Below are positions 52,541 through 61,641 of a stretch of DNA of 64,000 nt, one piece after another. The notes beneath the pieces were generated by a model, which worked only from the letters and a program-made list of their open reading frames with translations, searched no databases and was not told the origin of the DNA. The stretch spans positions 47,978 to 111,977 of the forward strand of contig CASEWE010000008.1 of assembly GCA_949291555.1 (NCBI GenBank), given 5' to 3'. This DNA is from an uncultured Bacteroidales bacterium. Its GTDB lineage: Bacteria > Bacteroidota > Bacteroidia > Bacteroidales > P3. A program made the position numbers and the translations under genes. Within the stretch, counting starts at the first letter, position 1, and each line of letters begins with the position of its first letter.

Positions 52541-55500
52541 ATGGAAGACCGCCAAGAAAAATTCTCAGAGCTCCGCCGCCAATTCCCCGTGTTCGCCTAC
52601 CAGTCTTTCCGGCACGAAGCCACGGAAAAAGAAGTGTTCATCCAATACCGCTTCAGCATCTACGACAAGAACGGGAAACCGGCCCATGTCTTCGAACCCT
52701 GCCTGCGCATCCCGCTCCGGCCGTTCTACCGCTTGGAGGTCCTTTCTTCCGGGCTATGGCAAAGCCTGGTTTTCCACTGCGGCATGGTGGAAATTGCCAG
52801 CTACTGGAAATGCTGCTGCCCGCCCGAGACTCGCATTGAATGCGGCCTGCTTTCCGAAGCACAGTTGGATTGGTTCAAAAAACTATACTTCAACGGACTT
52901 GGCGAGTTTTTCTACTTGAACGGGATTAGCTGCTCTTTCAACGATTTCATGCACCTGCGCTGCACCCCGCCTTCCGCCAACCTTTCCGGAGCCGCATCCG
53001 TTCCTTCCGCTGCATCCGGCCCTTTTCCCGGGCCGGAAAACCGGTTTTCTTCCCCCTTTCCCGCCCCTGCCGCCATGGAAGAAGGTTTCATAGTCCCGGT
53101 AGGCGGCGGCAAGGATTCCGTGGTGAGCCTTGAAATCCTCAAGCAGGCCCTTTCCGGAAAAATCCGGCCGATGGTCATCAACCCCCGGGGCGCCACTTCC
53201 AATTGCTGCCTCCAGGCCGGATTCGGCCAAAAAGACTGCGCCATCGTGGAACGCCCTATCCATCCGCACCTGCTGGAGCTCAACGCGCAAGGATTCCTCA
53301 ACGGGCATACCCCTTTCTCGGCCATGCTGGCTTTCGTCTCGCTCCTGGTTTCCGCCTTGAGCGGCTACCGGCATATTGCGCTCAGCAACGAGAACAGCGC
53401 CAACGAAAGCACGGTCATCGGGCAAGGAGTCAACCACCAGTACTCCAAGAGCCTCGAGTTCGAAAACGACTTCCGGCATTACACCCGCCATTTCCTCTGC
53501 CCCGGCTTCGACTATTTCAGTTTTCTCCGGCCTTTGAACGAAATAGGGATTGCGCGCCTGTTTGCCACGTTCCCGCTGTACCACAGCATTTTCCGAAGCT
53601 GCAATGCGGGAAGCAAAACCGATTCCTGGTGCGGGAAATGCCCGAAATGCCTGTTCGCTTTCATTATTTTATGCCCTTTCTTGGGCATCGGAAAAACAAG
53701 CCGGATTTTCGGGAAAAACCTCCTCGACGACAAAAGCCTGCAACCTTTTATAGACGAACTCTGCGGGAGAGCTCCGGTGAAGCCCTTCGAATGCGTGGGA
53801 ACCCTTGGCGAAGTGAACTGGTGCCTGCAACAGCTCCGGCCATACGCCCAAGGGAACGCTTTGCTGGAACATTATTTCGAACCAATGCCCCAAGCCCCCT
53901 CGCGATGGCTTCTTGCGGGCGACGCCGGGGATCCGCTTTCCAAACAAACGCCCGTTCTCCCGGGCGCATCGACCGACGAGCTTTTGGAAGAATTTTCAAC
54001 GGAACACCATGTGCCCGACTGCCTGCTCCCTTTCCTGGAAAAAGCCGTGGAAAAAGCCCGATGCCGGGAAGACAAGCGTTCGGACACCGGCCATCTGATA
54101 AGGAACCCTCTGCCGGAGGCGGTTCGCGAAGCCTTCCTGCCGCTTCTCGATGTCCCGGGGCCGATCGCCCTGCTGGGTTTCGGGCGGGAAGGACTGAGCT
54201 CCTACCGGTTCGTCCGAAGGCTCTTGCCCCGGAAAGAAATCCGGATAATCGACCGCAACGAGGAGGTGGAGCGCAACCCGGCGATCTCGGGAGACCCCGC
54301 GCTTTCTTTCCTTACGGGCGAGGCCTGCATGGAAGCTTTTGCCGCCCAAATGCGGGCGGGCGCGTTCGGGTTGGTCCTGAAAACACCGGGAATCTCGCTG
54401 AAGGATTTCCCGGACTTGCTTGCCCATTCCGCGCTGCGTTCCCAAACGGACTTGTTCCTGCAAGTCTATTCGCCGCAAATCATCGGCATTACCGGAACGA
54501 AAGGCAAAAGCACGACCGCTTTGCTCGCCTGGCACCTGCTCTCCGCTTTCCGGCCCTGCCTGCTGGCGGGCAACATGGGGCTTCCCGTTTTTGAAATCGT
54601 GGATGAAATCGGGCCGGAAACCTGGATTGTCTGCGAATTTTCGGCCCATCAGCTGGAACAAGCCAAACGGCCGCCGCATACCGGCGTATTGCTCAACTTG
54701 TACGAGGAACATCTGGATCATTACCGAAGCTACCTCGATTACCAGCAAGCCAAAATGAAGATTGCCGGGAATGACTCCGGAAACGGCTTCCCGGATTCGG
54801 TTTTCATCTTCAACCAAGACGAGGAGACGGTGCGGGAAAGGGTCCGGGAAAGGTTTCCAGGCTTTTCCCGAAACAGGGATGCGGGGAGCTTCCCGCCTCA
54901 TGGAAGCGAACCCGCAGCCATTCTGCCTGGCGGGAATAAGTCCCGAAGCCGCATTACCGGACCGGGAAGGACGCTTTTGTCCTTCTCTTCGGAAAAAGAG
55001 GATGCCGACCTGCATGTGGATGCGGAAAACCGTATCGTGGCAAGGCTTCCCGATGGAAAGAAGGAGATTGTTTTCGACCTGTCGCAGCCGCACCCGCTCA
55101 TCGGGAAGCACAACGTGCTGAACCTGATGGCGGCGCTGCTGGCCGCGCATTCAACAGGGGTGCCTTATGCCTGCCTGGCCAGTCGAATCGCTTCCTTCAA
55201 GCCTTTGCCGCACCGCTTGGAATATGCCGGCTGCATAGACGGCCGCCATTTCTTCAACGACTCCATTTCCACCATTCCCCAAGCGGCCATCGCCGCCGTG
55301 GAAAGCATCGAGGCCCTCCCTTTCGTGAAAGGGGTCGACACTTTGATTTTAGGCGGCTTCGACCGGGGAATCGATTACGCGCCTTTGGCGGCTTTCCTGC
55401 AGAAAGGAGATGTTCCGAACCTGGCCTTTACCGGAAAAGCGGGGCGACGGATGCTTTCGCTTTTACGGGAACGGCTGGCGGAAAACCCGGCCGCAACGCG

Positions 55501-55837
55501 GCAAGAAGCACTGCCTCCAGTGGCATCGCATCCGGCCGCTCCTCTTCCGGACACGCCGCATCCGGCCGCAACGCGGCAAGAAGCTCCGCCTCAAGAAACA
55601 CCCGACTGGAAGGAGGGCGATACCGGGGTCTTGGCAGATGCCAGCGGGAAAACGCTTGCAACCTACTTGGTTTCGGACCATTACCCGGAAATCGCGGCCT
55701 GGGCCAAAAAGAAGACCCGGCCCGGCTATGCCTGCGTGCTGTCTCCGGCCGCGGCCAGCTACGACATGTTCCGGGATTTCGCCCACCGGGGCGAGACGTT
55801 CAAGAAACTGGTCCTGGAAGAGAAGCCGGTTGGATGA
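52541..55837 (+). CDS. murL-murD: Fused UDP-MurNAc-L-Ala-L-Glu epimerase (MurL) and MurD-type ligase
   Basis: 1098 residues, two enzymes in one frame. Residues 1-450 match MurL: LYFNGLGEFFYLNG, VPVGGGKDSVVSLE (about 186-199), GFLNGHTPFSAM, ALSNENSANEST, GVNHQYSKSLEFENDF, CPGFDYFSFLRPLNEIGIAR, WCGKCPKCLFAF, FGKNLLDD and KPFECVG. Residues about 540-1098 are a Mur ligase: GFGREGLSSYRF, ITGTKGKSTTALLAWHLL (about 649), NLYEEHLDHYRSYLDYQQAK, LIGKHNVLNLMAALLAA, LPHRLEYAG, ILGGFDRGIDYAPL. In Xanthomonas, separate MurD2 and MurL add L-Glu to UDP-MurNAc-L-Ala and then invert it to D-Glu. The fusion should do both steps in the cytoplasm. Pro/Ala-rich linkers lie near 155-180 and 980-1025. Confidence 0.88.
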   Translation: MEDRQEKFSELRRQFPVFAYQSFRHEATEKEVFIQYRFSIYDKNGKPAHVFEPCLRIPLRPFYRLEVLSSGLWQSLVFHCGMVEIASYWKCCCPPETRIECGLLSEAQLDWFKKLYFNGLGEFFYLNGISCSFNDFMHLRCTPPSANLSGAASVPSAASGPFPGPENRFSSPFPAPAAMEEGFIVPVGGGKDSVVSLEILKQALSGKIRPMVINPRGATSNCCLQAGFGQKDCAIVERPIHPHLLELNAQGFLNGHTPFSAMLAFVSLLVSALSGYRHIALSNENSANESTVIGQGVNHQYSKSLEFENDFRHYTRHFLCPGFDYFSFLRPLNEIGIARLFATFPLYHSIFRSCNAGSKTDSWCGKCPKCLFAFIILCPFLGIGKTSRIFGKNLLDDKSLQPFIDELCGRAPVKPFECVGTLGEVNWCLQQLRPYAQGNALLEHYFEPMPQAPSRWLLAGDAGDPLSKQTPVLPGASTDELLEEFSTEHHVPDCLLPFLEKAVEKARCREDKRSDTGHLIRNPLPEAVREAFLPLLDVPGPIALLGFGREGLSSYRFVRRLLPRKEIRIIDRNEEVERNPAISGDPALSFLTGEACMEAFAAQMRAGAFGLVLKTPGISLKDFPDLLAHSALRSQTDLFLQVYSPQIIGITGTKGKSTTALLAWHLLSAFRPCLLAGNMGLPVFEIVDEIGPETWIVCEFSAHQLEQAKRPPHTGVLLNLYEEHLDHYRSYLDYQQAKMKIAGNDSGNGFPDSVFIFNQDEETVRERVRERFPGFSRNRDAGSFPPHGSEPAAILPGGNKSRSRITGPGRTLLSFSSEKEDADLHVDAENRIVARLPDGKKEIVFDLSQPHPLIGKHNVLNLMAALLAAHSTGVPYACLASRIASFKPLPHRLEYAGCIDGRHFFNDSISTIPQAAIAAVESIEALPFVKGVDTLILGGFDRGIDYAPLAAFLQKGDVPNLAFTGKAGRRMLSLLRERLAENPAATRQEALPPVASHPAAPLPDTPHPAATRQEAPPQETPDWKEGDTGVLADASGKTLATYLVSDHYPEIAAWAKKKTRPGYACVLSPAAASYDMFRDFAHRGETFKKLVLEEKPVG

Positions 55838-55914
55838 AGAGAAAGGCGGCTTTCATAAAAGCCCTTCCGTTCCATGCCCGCAGGCCGGAAGCTGGTTGAA
55901 TGAAGAAAAAGGCG
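55822..55914. repeat. Direct repeat, 27 bp, 66-bp period, over the 3' end of murL-murD
   Basis: Copies at 55822-55848 and 55888-55914 differ at three positions (gaagccggttggatgaagag versus gaagctggttgaatgaagaa). The first copy includes the stop codon of the fusion gene. The gap 55838-56465 otherwise holds only this, the repeat at 56013 and the ftcD promoter. Confidence 0.75.
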
Positions 55915-56012
55915 ACCCTTCCCTTCAAAGACGTTTCTTCTGGATTCGTTTCTTTTACGGGAAGGGAAAAAGCATTTTCAACCTCACCCGCAACCATCCC
56001 TGCAAACAGCTA

Positions 56013-56048
56013 AAAGGCTGGCATCCGGCAAAAGGTTGGCATCCGGCC
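56013..56048. repeat. Two tandem copies of an 18-bp unit
   Basis: aaaaggctggcatccggc and aaaaggttggcatccggc lie head-to-tail with one mismatch, in non-coding sequence between murL-murD and ftcD. Confidence 0.7.
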
Positions 56049-56323
56049 ACCGTTGAAACGCAAGAGGAACAAAAACTGCTTTTACAGCCTCGTTCCTTCA
56101 TGCACGTTGTTTCACTTTGCCGGATTTGTTTGCCGGGAAGACGCACGCATGGGCTTACAGGGCATGGAAAAACAGGGTGAAAGGCCATGTCCGCCAGTTC
56201 AACCATGAAGGAATCGGGCAGGAGACGTTCCTGCCCAATTGAAAGGCAGGCTGTCTTCCGCGAACATCCAGCAGCTCGAATCCCCTGGCTTGAATCCGCC
56301 GTTTGAATCCGCGGCCGCGCAGC

Positions 56324-56355
56324 TTGCCTCGACTTGTCGAAAAAGTATAATTTTG
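56324..56355 (+). promoter_or_regulatory. Promoter of the formiminotransferase-cyclodeaminase gene
   Basis: TTG (56324-56326), 21-bp spacer, TAATTTTG (56348-56355) fit the Bacteroidota consensus. Transcription would start near 56362, about 100 nt before the ATG. Confidence 0.6.
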
Positions 56356-56465
56356 CAAGCTTGAAACTGCGGCCGCCCAGGTCCGAAGCCAGGCATCGGA
56401 CCCTGTCAGGATCGCCCGTAAAACCACTTGCAAAACAGAATAATCAATTCAATACGCAACATACA

Positions 56466-58157
56466 ATGAAAAAAATCATTGAATGCGTGCCCAACTTCAG
56501 CGAAGGGCGCGACATGTCGGTCATCAAGCAGATTACCGACGAAGTGGAAAAAATCGAAGGCGTGAAGCTCCTGGACGTAGACCCGGGACAAGCCACCAAC
56601 CGTACCGTAGTGACTTTCGTAGGGGAGCCCGATGCGGTCGTGGAAGCCGCTTTCCAAGCCATCAAGAAAGCCGGCCAGCTCATCGACATGCGCCAGCATC
56701 ATGGCGAACATCCCCGTTTCGGGGCTACCGATGTCTGCCCGCTGGTGCCGGTTGCCGGCATCACCATGGAAGAAACCGTGGAATATGCCCGGGCCTTGGC
56801 CAAACGGGTGGGCGAAGAACTGGGCATCCATGTCTACTGCTATGAAAACGCAGCTTTCGACCCGCGCCGCCGCAACTTGGCCTACTGCCGCGCCGGCGAA
56901 TACGAAGGCTTGAAGGAAAAAATCGCCACGCCCGACGGGAAACCGGATTTCGGGCCGGCCCAGTTCAATGCTTTCTCGGGAGCCACGGCTATCGGCGCCC
57001 GCGATTTCCTGGTTGCCATCAATTACAACCTGAACACCACTTCCACCCGCCGGGCCAATGCCATCGCGTTCGATGTCCGCGAAAAAGGACGGCCCCAGCG
57101 CGAAGGGGGCAAAGTGAACGGAAAGCCGATGAAAGACGAGAAGGGCAACACCATCATGATTCCGGGCACTTTGAAAGCGACCAAAGCCATTGGCTGGTTC
57201 ATCGAAGAATACGGCATCGCCCAAGTTTCCATGAACATCACCAACATTTCCGTAACGCCCGTCCATGTGGCCTACGAAGAAGTGTTCGCCAAGGCGGCCG
57301 CCCGCGGTGTCCGGGTTACCGGTGCCGAAATCGTGGGGTTGGTTCCCAAGAAATGCCTGATCGACGCGGGGAAATACTACCTGGCCAAACAAGAGCGGTC
57401 GCTCGGGGTGGATGAAAAGGAAATCATCAAAATCGCCGTCAAGTCTATGGGACTGGACGATTTGCGGCCGTTCAACCCGGAAGAAAAAGTGATCGAATAC
57501 GTGATGGAAGCCGGCAACAAGGAAAAGAAGCTGGTCGACATGACCTGCACGGGTTTCGCCAACGAAACGGCCAGCGAATCACCGGCTCCCGGAGGCGGTT
57601 CCATCTCTGCCTACATGGGTGCTTTGGCTGCGGCTTTAGGCACGATGGTGGCCAACCTTTCAAGCCATAAGGCCGGCTGGGACGATCGCTGGAAGGAATT
57701 TTCGGACTGGGCCGAAAAGGGCCAAGCCATCAAAGACGAATTGCTGCACTTGGTCGATGAAGACACCCATGCATTCAACAAGATCATGAACGCTTTCGGC
57801 TTGCCCAAAAAGACCGATGAAGAAAAAGCGGCCCGCACGGCAGCCATCCAGGAAGCCACCAAATACGCTACCGAAGTGCCTTTCCAGACCATGAAGAAAG
57901 CGTTTGAGGTTTTCGAGGTCGTAAAAGCCATGGCCGAAACCGGGAATCCCAATTCGGTTTCCGATGCCGGCGTGGGTGCCCTTTGCGCCCGTTCGGCCGT
58001 TATCGGAGCTTACCTCAACGTCAAAATCAATGCTTCCGGGCTGAAAGACCGCGCCTTTGCCGACTCCATCCTTTCGCAAGCCAAGGAATTGGCCGACAAG
58101 GCTGTGGTATTGGAAAGCGAAATCCTGAAAATCGTCAACCAGAAAATCGACGCGTAG
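56466..58157 (+). CDS. ftcD: Bifunctional glutamate formimidoyltransferase / formimidoyl-THF cyclodeaminase
   Basis: 563 residues from the ATG at 56466 (MKKIIECVPNFSEGRDMSVI); the frame is open further upstream, but that part covers the promoter. The N-terminal transferase (to about 330: DPGQATNRTVVTFVGEPDAV, HGEHPRFGATDVCPLVPV) moves the formimino group from formiminoglutamate, the end of histidine breakdown, to tetrahydrofolate. The C-terminal cyclodeaminase (about 345-563: ETASESPAPGGGSISAYMGA) releases ammonia and gives methenyl-THF. The fused layout is the same as in animals. No hut genes are next to it. A terminator follows. Confidence 0.96.
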   Translation: MKKIIECVPNFSEGRDMSVIKQITDEVEKIEGVKLLDVDPGQATNRTVVTFVGEPDAVVEAAFQAIKKAGQLIDMRQHHGEHPRFGATDVCPLVPVAGITMEETVEYARALAKRVGEELGIHVYCYENAAFDPRRRNLAYCRAGEYEGLKEKIATPDGKPDFGPAQFNAFSGATAIGARDFLVAINYNLNTTSTRRANAIAFDVREKGRPQREGGKVNGKPMKDEKGNTIMIPGTLKATKAIGWFIEEYGIAQVSMNITNISVTPVHVAYEEVFAKAAARGVRVTGAEIVGLVPKKCLIDAGKYYLAKQERSLGVDEKEIIKIAVKSMGLDDLRPFNPEEKVIEYVMEAGNKEKKLVDMTCTGFANETASESPAPGGGSISAYMGALAAALGTMVANLSSHKAGWDDRWKEFSDWAEKGQAIKDELLHLVDEDTHAFNKIMNAFGLPKKTDEEKAARTAAIQEATKYATEVPFQTMKKAFEVFEVVKAMAETGNPNSVSDAGVGALCARSAVIGAYLNVKINASGLKDRAFADSILSQAKELADKAVVLESEILKIVNQKIDA

Positions 58158-58165
58158 CCAAGCGT

Positions 58166-58257
58166 AGCGGGCGCCACGTTGACGAGAACCCAATCATTGC
58201 GCATAGATGGTATCGTCAATCGTCAAAAAGGAGCGGGCGCCACGTTGACGAGAAACC
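58166..58257. repeat. Direct repeat of about 25 bp with 66-bp period
   Basis: agcgggcgccacgttgacga begins at 58166 and again at 58232 (exactly 66 bp apart), with the copies continuing agaacccaat and agaaacccat. It lies just downstream of ftcD, before the terminators. Confidence 0.75.
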
Positions 58258-58269
58258 CATAGCAGTAAA

Positions 58270-58306
58270 CTCCCGATTTCCAACGAAGTCGGGAGTTTTT
58301 CTTTTC
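58270..58306 (+). terminator. Intrinsic terminator of ftcD, copy 1
   Basis: ctcccgatttc, loop caac, gaagtcgggag and then tttttctttt: an 11-bp stem with one G-T pair and a U-tract. It ends the ftcD transcript. Confidence 0.8.
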
Positions 58307-58335
58307 CTCGATGGGCACATAGGAGCCGGGTACGA

Positions 58336-58372
58336 CGCCCGATTTCCAACGAAGTCGGGAGTTTTTCTTTTC
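58336..58372 (+). terminator. Duplicate terminator, copy 2
   Basis: The same cccgatttccaacgaagtcg core and tttttcttttc tail recur 66 bp downstream of copy 1. The outer stem pairs are partly lost on the left arm. Confidence 0.7.
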
Positions 58373-58662
58373 CCGGAAGACGCAGAAAGCACGGAACATG
58401 ACCGCCTCCGGTGCTCCAAATGCTGGTACGGGAAGGGTGGAACGGAAACCCACCCACTCCAAAAAACCATTTCTTGCTGGTTTATAATATTTACGTGTCG
58501 AAAATACGGGGGCTGCGCTTTTCCTATTAAAAACACCGTACGCGGTGAACGGTTCGCAGGTGGAAAGCAGCACGGCGCCGGCAGCCGGTCGAGCAAGGTC
58601 TTTTCTCTTTTCGCCGGTACGGGTATCGCGTGCAGCCTTTCCCTCCGGAGTCGGCATCCGGC

Positions 58663-58789
58663 ATGACGAAGAAACCGTTGAATGACTGCGCCAAGAGGCC
58701 GGCCGCCATGGCAAGGGCTTGAAAAGGTGTCCGAAATCCTGATGCAGGGGAAATTGAAAATGGAACAAATTGCCAATGACAAGAAGTAA
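58663..58789 (+). pseudogene. Frameshifted remnant of a short coding sequence at the island edge
   Basis: One frame reads MTKKPLNDCAKRPAAMARA then stops; one base out of frame, the sequence continues LEKVSEILMQGKLKMEQIAN and ends at a TAA (58787-58789). Read together they look like one helical peptide broken by an indel near 58712. I do not recognise the family. The rest of 58373-58867 holds no gene; it marks the change from GC-rich core to AT-richer island DNA. Confidence 0.35.
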
Positions 58790-58815
58790 CGCGAAGGGTT
58801 TGGGCGAGCAATCAC

Positions 58816-58823
58816 TATCTTTG
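58816..58823 (+). promoter_or_regulatory. -7 element before the type I restriction-modification operon
   Basis: TATCTTTG is a perfect TAnnTTTG, 45 bp before the xre start. The only nearby TTTG is 13 bp upstream, closer than the usual 19-21 bp. Xre may act here, but no clear operator was found. Confidence 0.45.
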
Positions 58824-58867
58824 TAGATATAACCAATTATTATTACAAGCCTGCAATACGCTCTAAT

Positions 58868-59080
58868 ATGGGAACAGAAAAGATAAACCGACTAAAAATA
58901 GTATCAGTAGAACAAGGGGAAACCGGGAAGTGGCTATCCAGGCAGTTAGGAAAGAACGAGGCGACCGTTTCACGCTGGTGTTCCAACGCGACCCAACCCT
59001 CCTTGGAAATGCTGATGAAGATAGCATCCGTATTGAATGTAGACGCGAGGGTATTGATTAATCAAGGAATAAGTGAATAG
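58868..59080 (+). CDS. Small Xre-family helix-turn-helix regulator
   Basis: 70 residues, nearly all one HTH_3 domain: GKWLSRQLGKNEATVSRWCS is the helix-turn-helix, followed by ATQPSLEMLMKIASVLNVDA. It is the first gene of the restriction-modification operon, ending 4 bp before hsdM. Small Xre proteins ahead of R-M genes usually control their timing or level; that role is inferred here. Confidence 0.85.
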   Translation: MGTEKINRLKIVSVEQGETGKWLSRQLGKNEATVSRWCSNATQPSLEMLMKIASVLNVDARVLINQGISE

Positions 59081-59084
59081 GGTC

Positions 59085-60650
59085 ATGGCAAAGAAACAGC
59101 AGAAAGAAAAAAGCATAGAAGAAACCCTTTGGGAATCTGCCAACAAGTTGCGTGGGTCTGTTGAACCTTCGGAATACAAGCATGTAGTATTAAGTTTGAT
59201 TTTCTTAAAGTACGCCTACGACCGATTTCTGGAACGCCGCAACGAACTGATAGCCGATAATAAGGACACATTTGTAGACCAGCCGGTATTCTACAACGCC
59301 AAGAATGTCTTTTATTTGAATGAAATTAGCCGTTGGGATTACCTGATGGAGAATGCCAAGCAGAACGACATCGCCATCAAGATAGACGCGGCTTTGGCAC
59401 AGGTAGAGAAAGACAACCCGTCGTTGAAAGGAGCTTTGCCTAGCAATTACTATTCCGGCTTGGGGCTTGACCGCACCAAACTGGCCAGCCTGTTGGATGT
59501 GATTGGGACGATAGATACGCAAAAGGACAAGGAACATGACTTGATAGGGCGTGTCTACGAATATTTCTTGGGCAAGTTTGCCATAGCCGAAGGCAAGGGT
59601 AAAGGCGAATATTACACGCCCAAGACAATTGTTAACCTCATCGCGGAAATGATACAGCCCTACCGAGGCAAAATATACGACCCTTGTTGTGGTTCGGGTG
59701 GTATGTTCGTGCAGAGTATGAAGTTCATTGAGGCACACCATGGTAACAAGAAAGACATTTCCGTCTATGGACAGGAATACACCAACACTACTTATAAGTT
59801 GGCAAAGATGAACCTGGCCATCCGGGGCATTGCATGCAACCTAGGGGAACGTGCCGCCAATACGTTTCATGACGACCAGCATAAGGATTTGAAGGCAGAT
59901 TTCATCATGGCCAATCCGCCTTTCAACCAAAAAGATTGGCGGGCAGAGAATGAATTGACCAATGACCCACGTTGGCAGGGATATGAAGTGCCTCCTACGA
60001 GTAATGCCAACTACGGTTGGATTCTTAACATCGTGTCTAAACTTTCTGCCAACGGCATGGCTGGTTTCTTGCTTGCTAACGGTGCATTAAGCGGCGATGG
60101 CACGGAATTGAACATCCGCCATCAGTTGCTGAAGAATCATCTGGTGGAAGCCATTGTCATCCTGCCGCGCAACATGTTTTATTCTACTGACATCAGCGTG
60201 ACACTTTGGATATTGGCGGGCAACCGCAAAGCCCGCACGGTGGAGCAGAACGGCGAACTGGTGAAATACCGCAACCGGGAAAACGAGGTGCTTTTCATCG
60301 ATTTGCGCCAATGGGGGGAACCTTTCGAGAAGAAATACATCCAGTTCTCGCAAGAACAAATCGCACAGATTGCCGACAACTTCCACAACTGGCAGCGCGA
60401 AGGTTATGAACAAACCTATCACAATGAGCCCGAATATTGCTATTCCGCTACGTTGGAAGAAATCGAAGCGAAAGGTTGGTCGCTTGTGCCCAGCAAGTAC
60501 ATCGAGTTCAAAAACCGGGATGAAGGCATTGATTTCGATACCCAAATGAAACGGCTGCAAGGCGAGATGCGCGAGTTGTTCCGGCAGGAAGAAGAGAGCA
60601 AACGGGAATTGTCGGACTTGTTTAAGGAATTGGGATATGGACTTGAATGA
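59085..60650 (+). CDS. hsdM: Type I restriction-modification DNA methyltransferase subunit
   Basis: 521 residues from the ATG at 59085 (a GTG at 59073 overlaps the xre gene). HsdM methylates adenine in the sequence chosen by HsdS. The N-terminal HsdM_N helices (IEETLWESANKLRGSVEPSE, LIFLKYAYDRFLERRNEL) precede the methylase domain with SAM motif DPCCGSGGMF (about 199) and catalytic NPPFNQKDW (about 279). The C-terminus is a charged helix that pairs with HsdS. It overlaps the next gene by 14 bp. Confidence 0.96.
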   Translation: MAKKQQKEKSIEETLWESANKLRGSVEPSEYKHVVLSLIFLKYAYDRFLERRNELIADNKDTFVDQPVFYNAKNVFYLNEISRWDYLMENAKQNDIAIKIDAALAQVEKDNPSLKGALPSNYYSGLGLDRTKLASLLDVIGTIDTQKDKEHDLIGRVYEYFLGKFAIAEGKGKGEYYTPKTIVNLIAEMIQPYRGKIYDPCCGSGGMFVQSMKFIEAHHGNKKDISVYGQEYTNTTYKLAKMNLAIRGIACNLGERAANTFHDDQHKDLKADFIMANPPFNQKDWRAENELTNDPRWQGYEVPPTSNANYGWILNIVSKLSANGMAGFLLANGALSGDGTELNIRHQLLKNHLVEAIVILPRNMFYSTDISVTLWILAGNRKARTVEQNGELVKYRNRENEVLFIDLRQWGEPFEKKYIQFSQEQIAQIADNFHNWQREGYEQTYHNEPEYCYSATLEEIEAKGWSLVPSKYIEFKNRDEGIDFDTQMKRLQGEMRELFRQEEESKRELSDLFKELGYGLE

Positions 60651-61641
60651 TAAAATTGTAATTTACCGTACTGCCGACGGTCAGACCACCGTAGATGTCA
60701 GGATGGACGGAGACACGGTTTGGCTTTCACAGGCACAGATGGCAGAACTGTTTCAAAAGGACAGGACTGTTATCGGGCGACACATAAATAATATATTCAA
60801 AGAAGGCGAACTTGACGAAAGCTTGGTATGTGCAAATTTTGCACACACCAAGGATTATGGTCGTAGAGAGGGGTTTACGCAGACTAAAAATATCGTATTC
60901 TATAATCTGGATGTCATCATCTCTGTAGGCTATCGTGTAAAAAGCCAGCGTGGCACACAATTCCGCATTTGGGCCAACAAGGTACTGAAAGAGTATTTGG
61001 TGAAGGGCTATGTCATAAATAAGGCTTTGACGGAACAACGCTATACGGAACTGAAGCAATTGGTAGCTGTCTTGGGCAGGACGGTCAAGGCACAAGAGGC
61101 TTTGACCTCAGATGATGCACTCAATTTGGTGGAGGTGGTTTCCGACTATGCCTATGCCCTCGACACCTTGGATAAATACGATTACCAGCAACTGGCTGTG
61201 GAGCAAACCACCAACGAAGCAAAGTTCCGCGCCACTTATGAAGGAGCCATGCAAGCCATTGAAGAGTTGAAAGCCAAGTTTGGCGGAAGTCAGTGGTTTG
61301 CCCATGAGAAAGACGATTCGTTCAAAAGCTCCATCGGGCAGATTTACCAGACCTTCGGCGGACAAGACCTCTATCCGTCCGTGGAGGAGAAAGCAGCCAT
61401 GTTGCTTTATTTGGTCACGAAGAATCACTCGTTCAGCGATGGCAACAAGCGCATTGCTGCCACGCTCTTCTTGTGGTTCATGGCTGGGAATGGTATCCTT
61501 TACAATCCGGACGGCACAAAGCGCATAGCCGACAACACCCTTGTTGCCCTTACGCTGATGATTGCAGAAAGCCGCACGGAGGAGAAGGACGTGATGGTGA
61601 AGGTAGTGGTGAACCTGATAAATAAGAACAATTATGAGTAA
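60637..61641 (+). CDS. RhuM-Fic/DOC fusion protein inside the R-M operon
   Basis: 334 residues. The N-terminal half (TTVDVRMDGDTVWLSQAQMA, FQKDRTVIGRHINNIFKEGE, YNLDVIISVGYRVKSQRGTQ) is the RhuM/virulence-protein domain with a DNA-binding-like fold. The C-terminal half has a Fic/DOC core HSFSDGNKRIAATLFLWFM (about 265-283); its GNKR ending is the DOC type, whose model enzyme phosphorylates EF-Tu, whereas classic GNGR Fic enzymes AMPylate. It overlaps hsdM by 14 bp and hsdS by 8 bp, so all three are translated together. Such RhuM-Fic genes are recurrent passengers in type I loci; the target is unknown. Confidence 0.88.
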   Translation: MDLNDKIVIYRTADGQTTVDVRMDGDTVWLSQAQMAELFQKDRTVIGRHINNIFKEGELDESLVCANFAHTKDYGRREGFTQTKNIVFYNLDVIISVGYRVKSQRGTQFRIWANKVLKEYLVKGYVINKALTEQRYTELKQLVAVLGRTVKAQEALTSDDALNLVEVVSDYAYALDTLDKYDYQQLAVEQTTNEAKFRATYEGAMQAIEELKAKFGGSQWFAHEKDDSFKSSIGQIYQTFGGQDLYPSVEEKAAMLLYLVTKNHSFSDGNKRIAATLFLWFMAGNGILYNPDGTKRIADNTLVALTLMIAESRTEEKDVMVKVVVNLINKNNYE

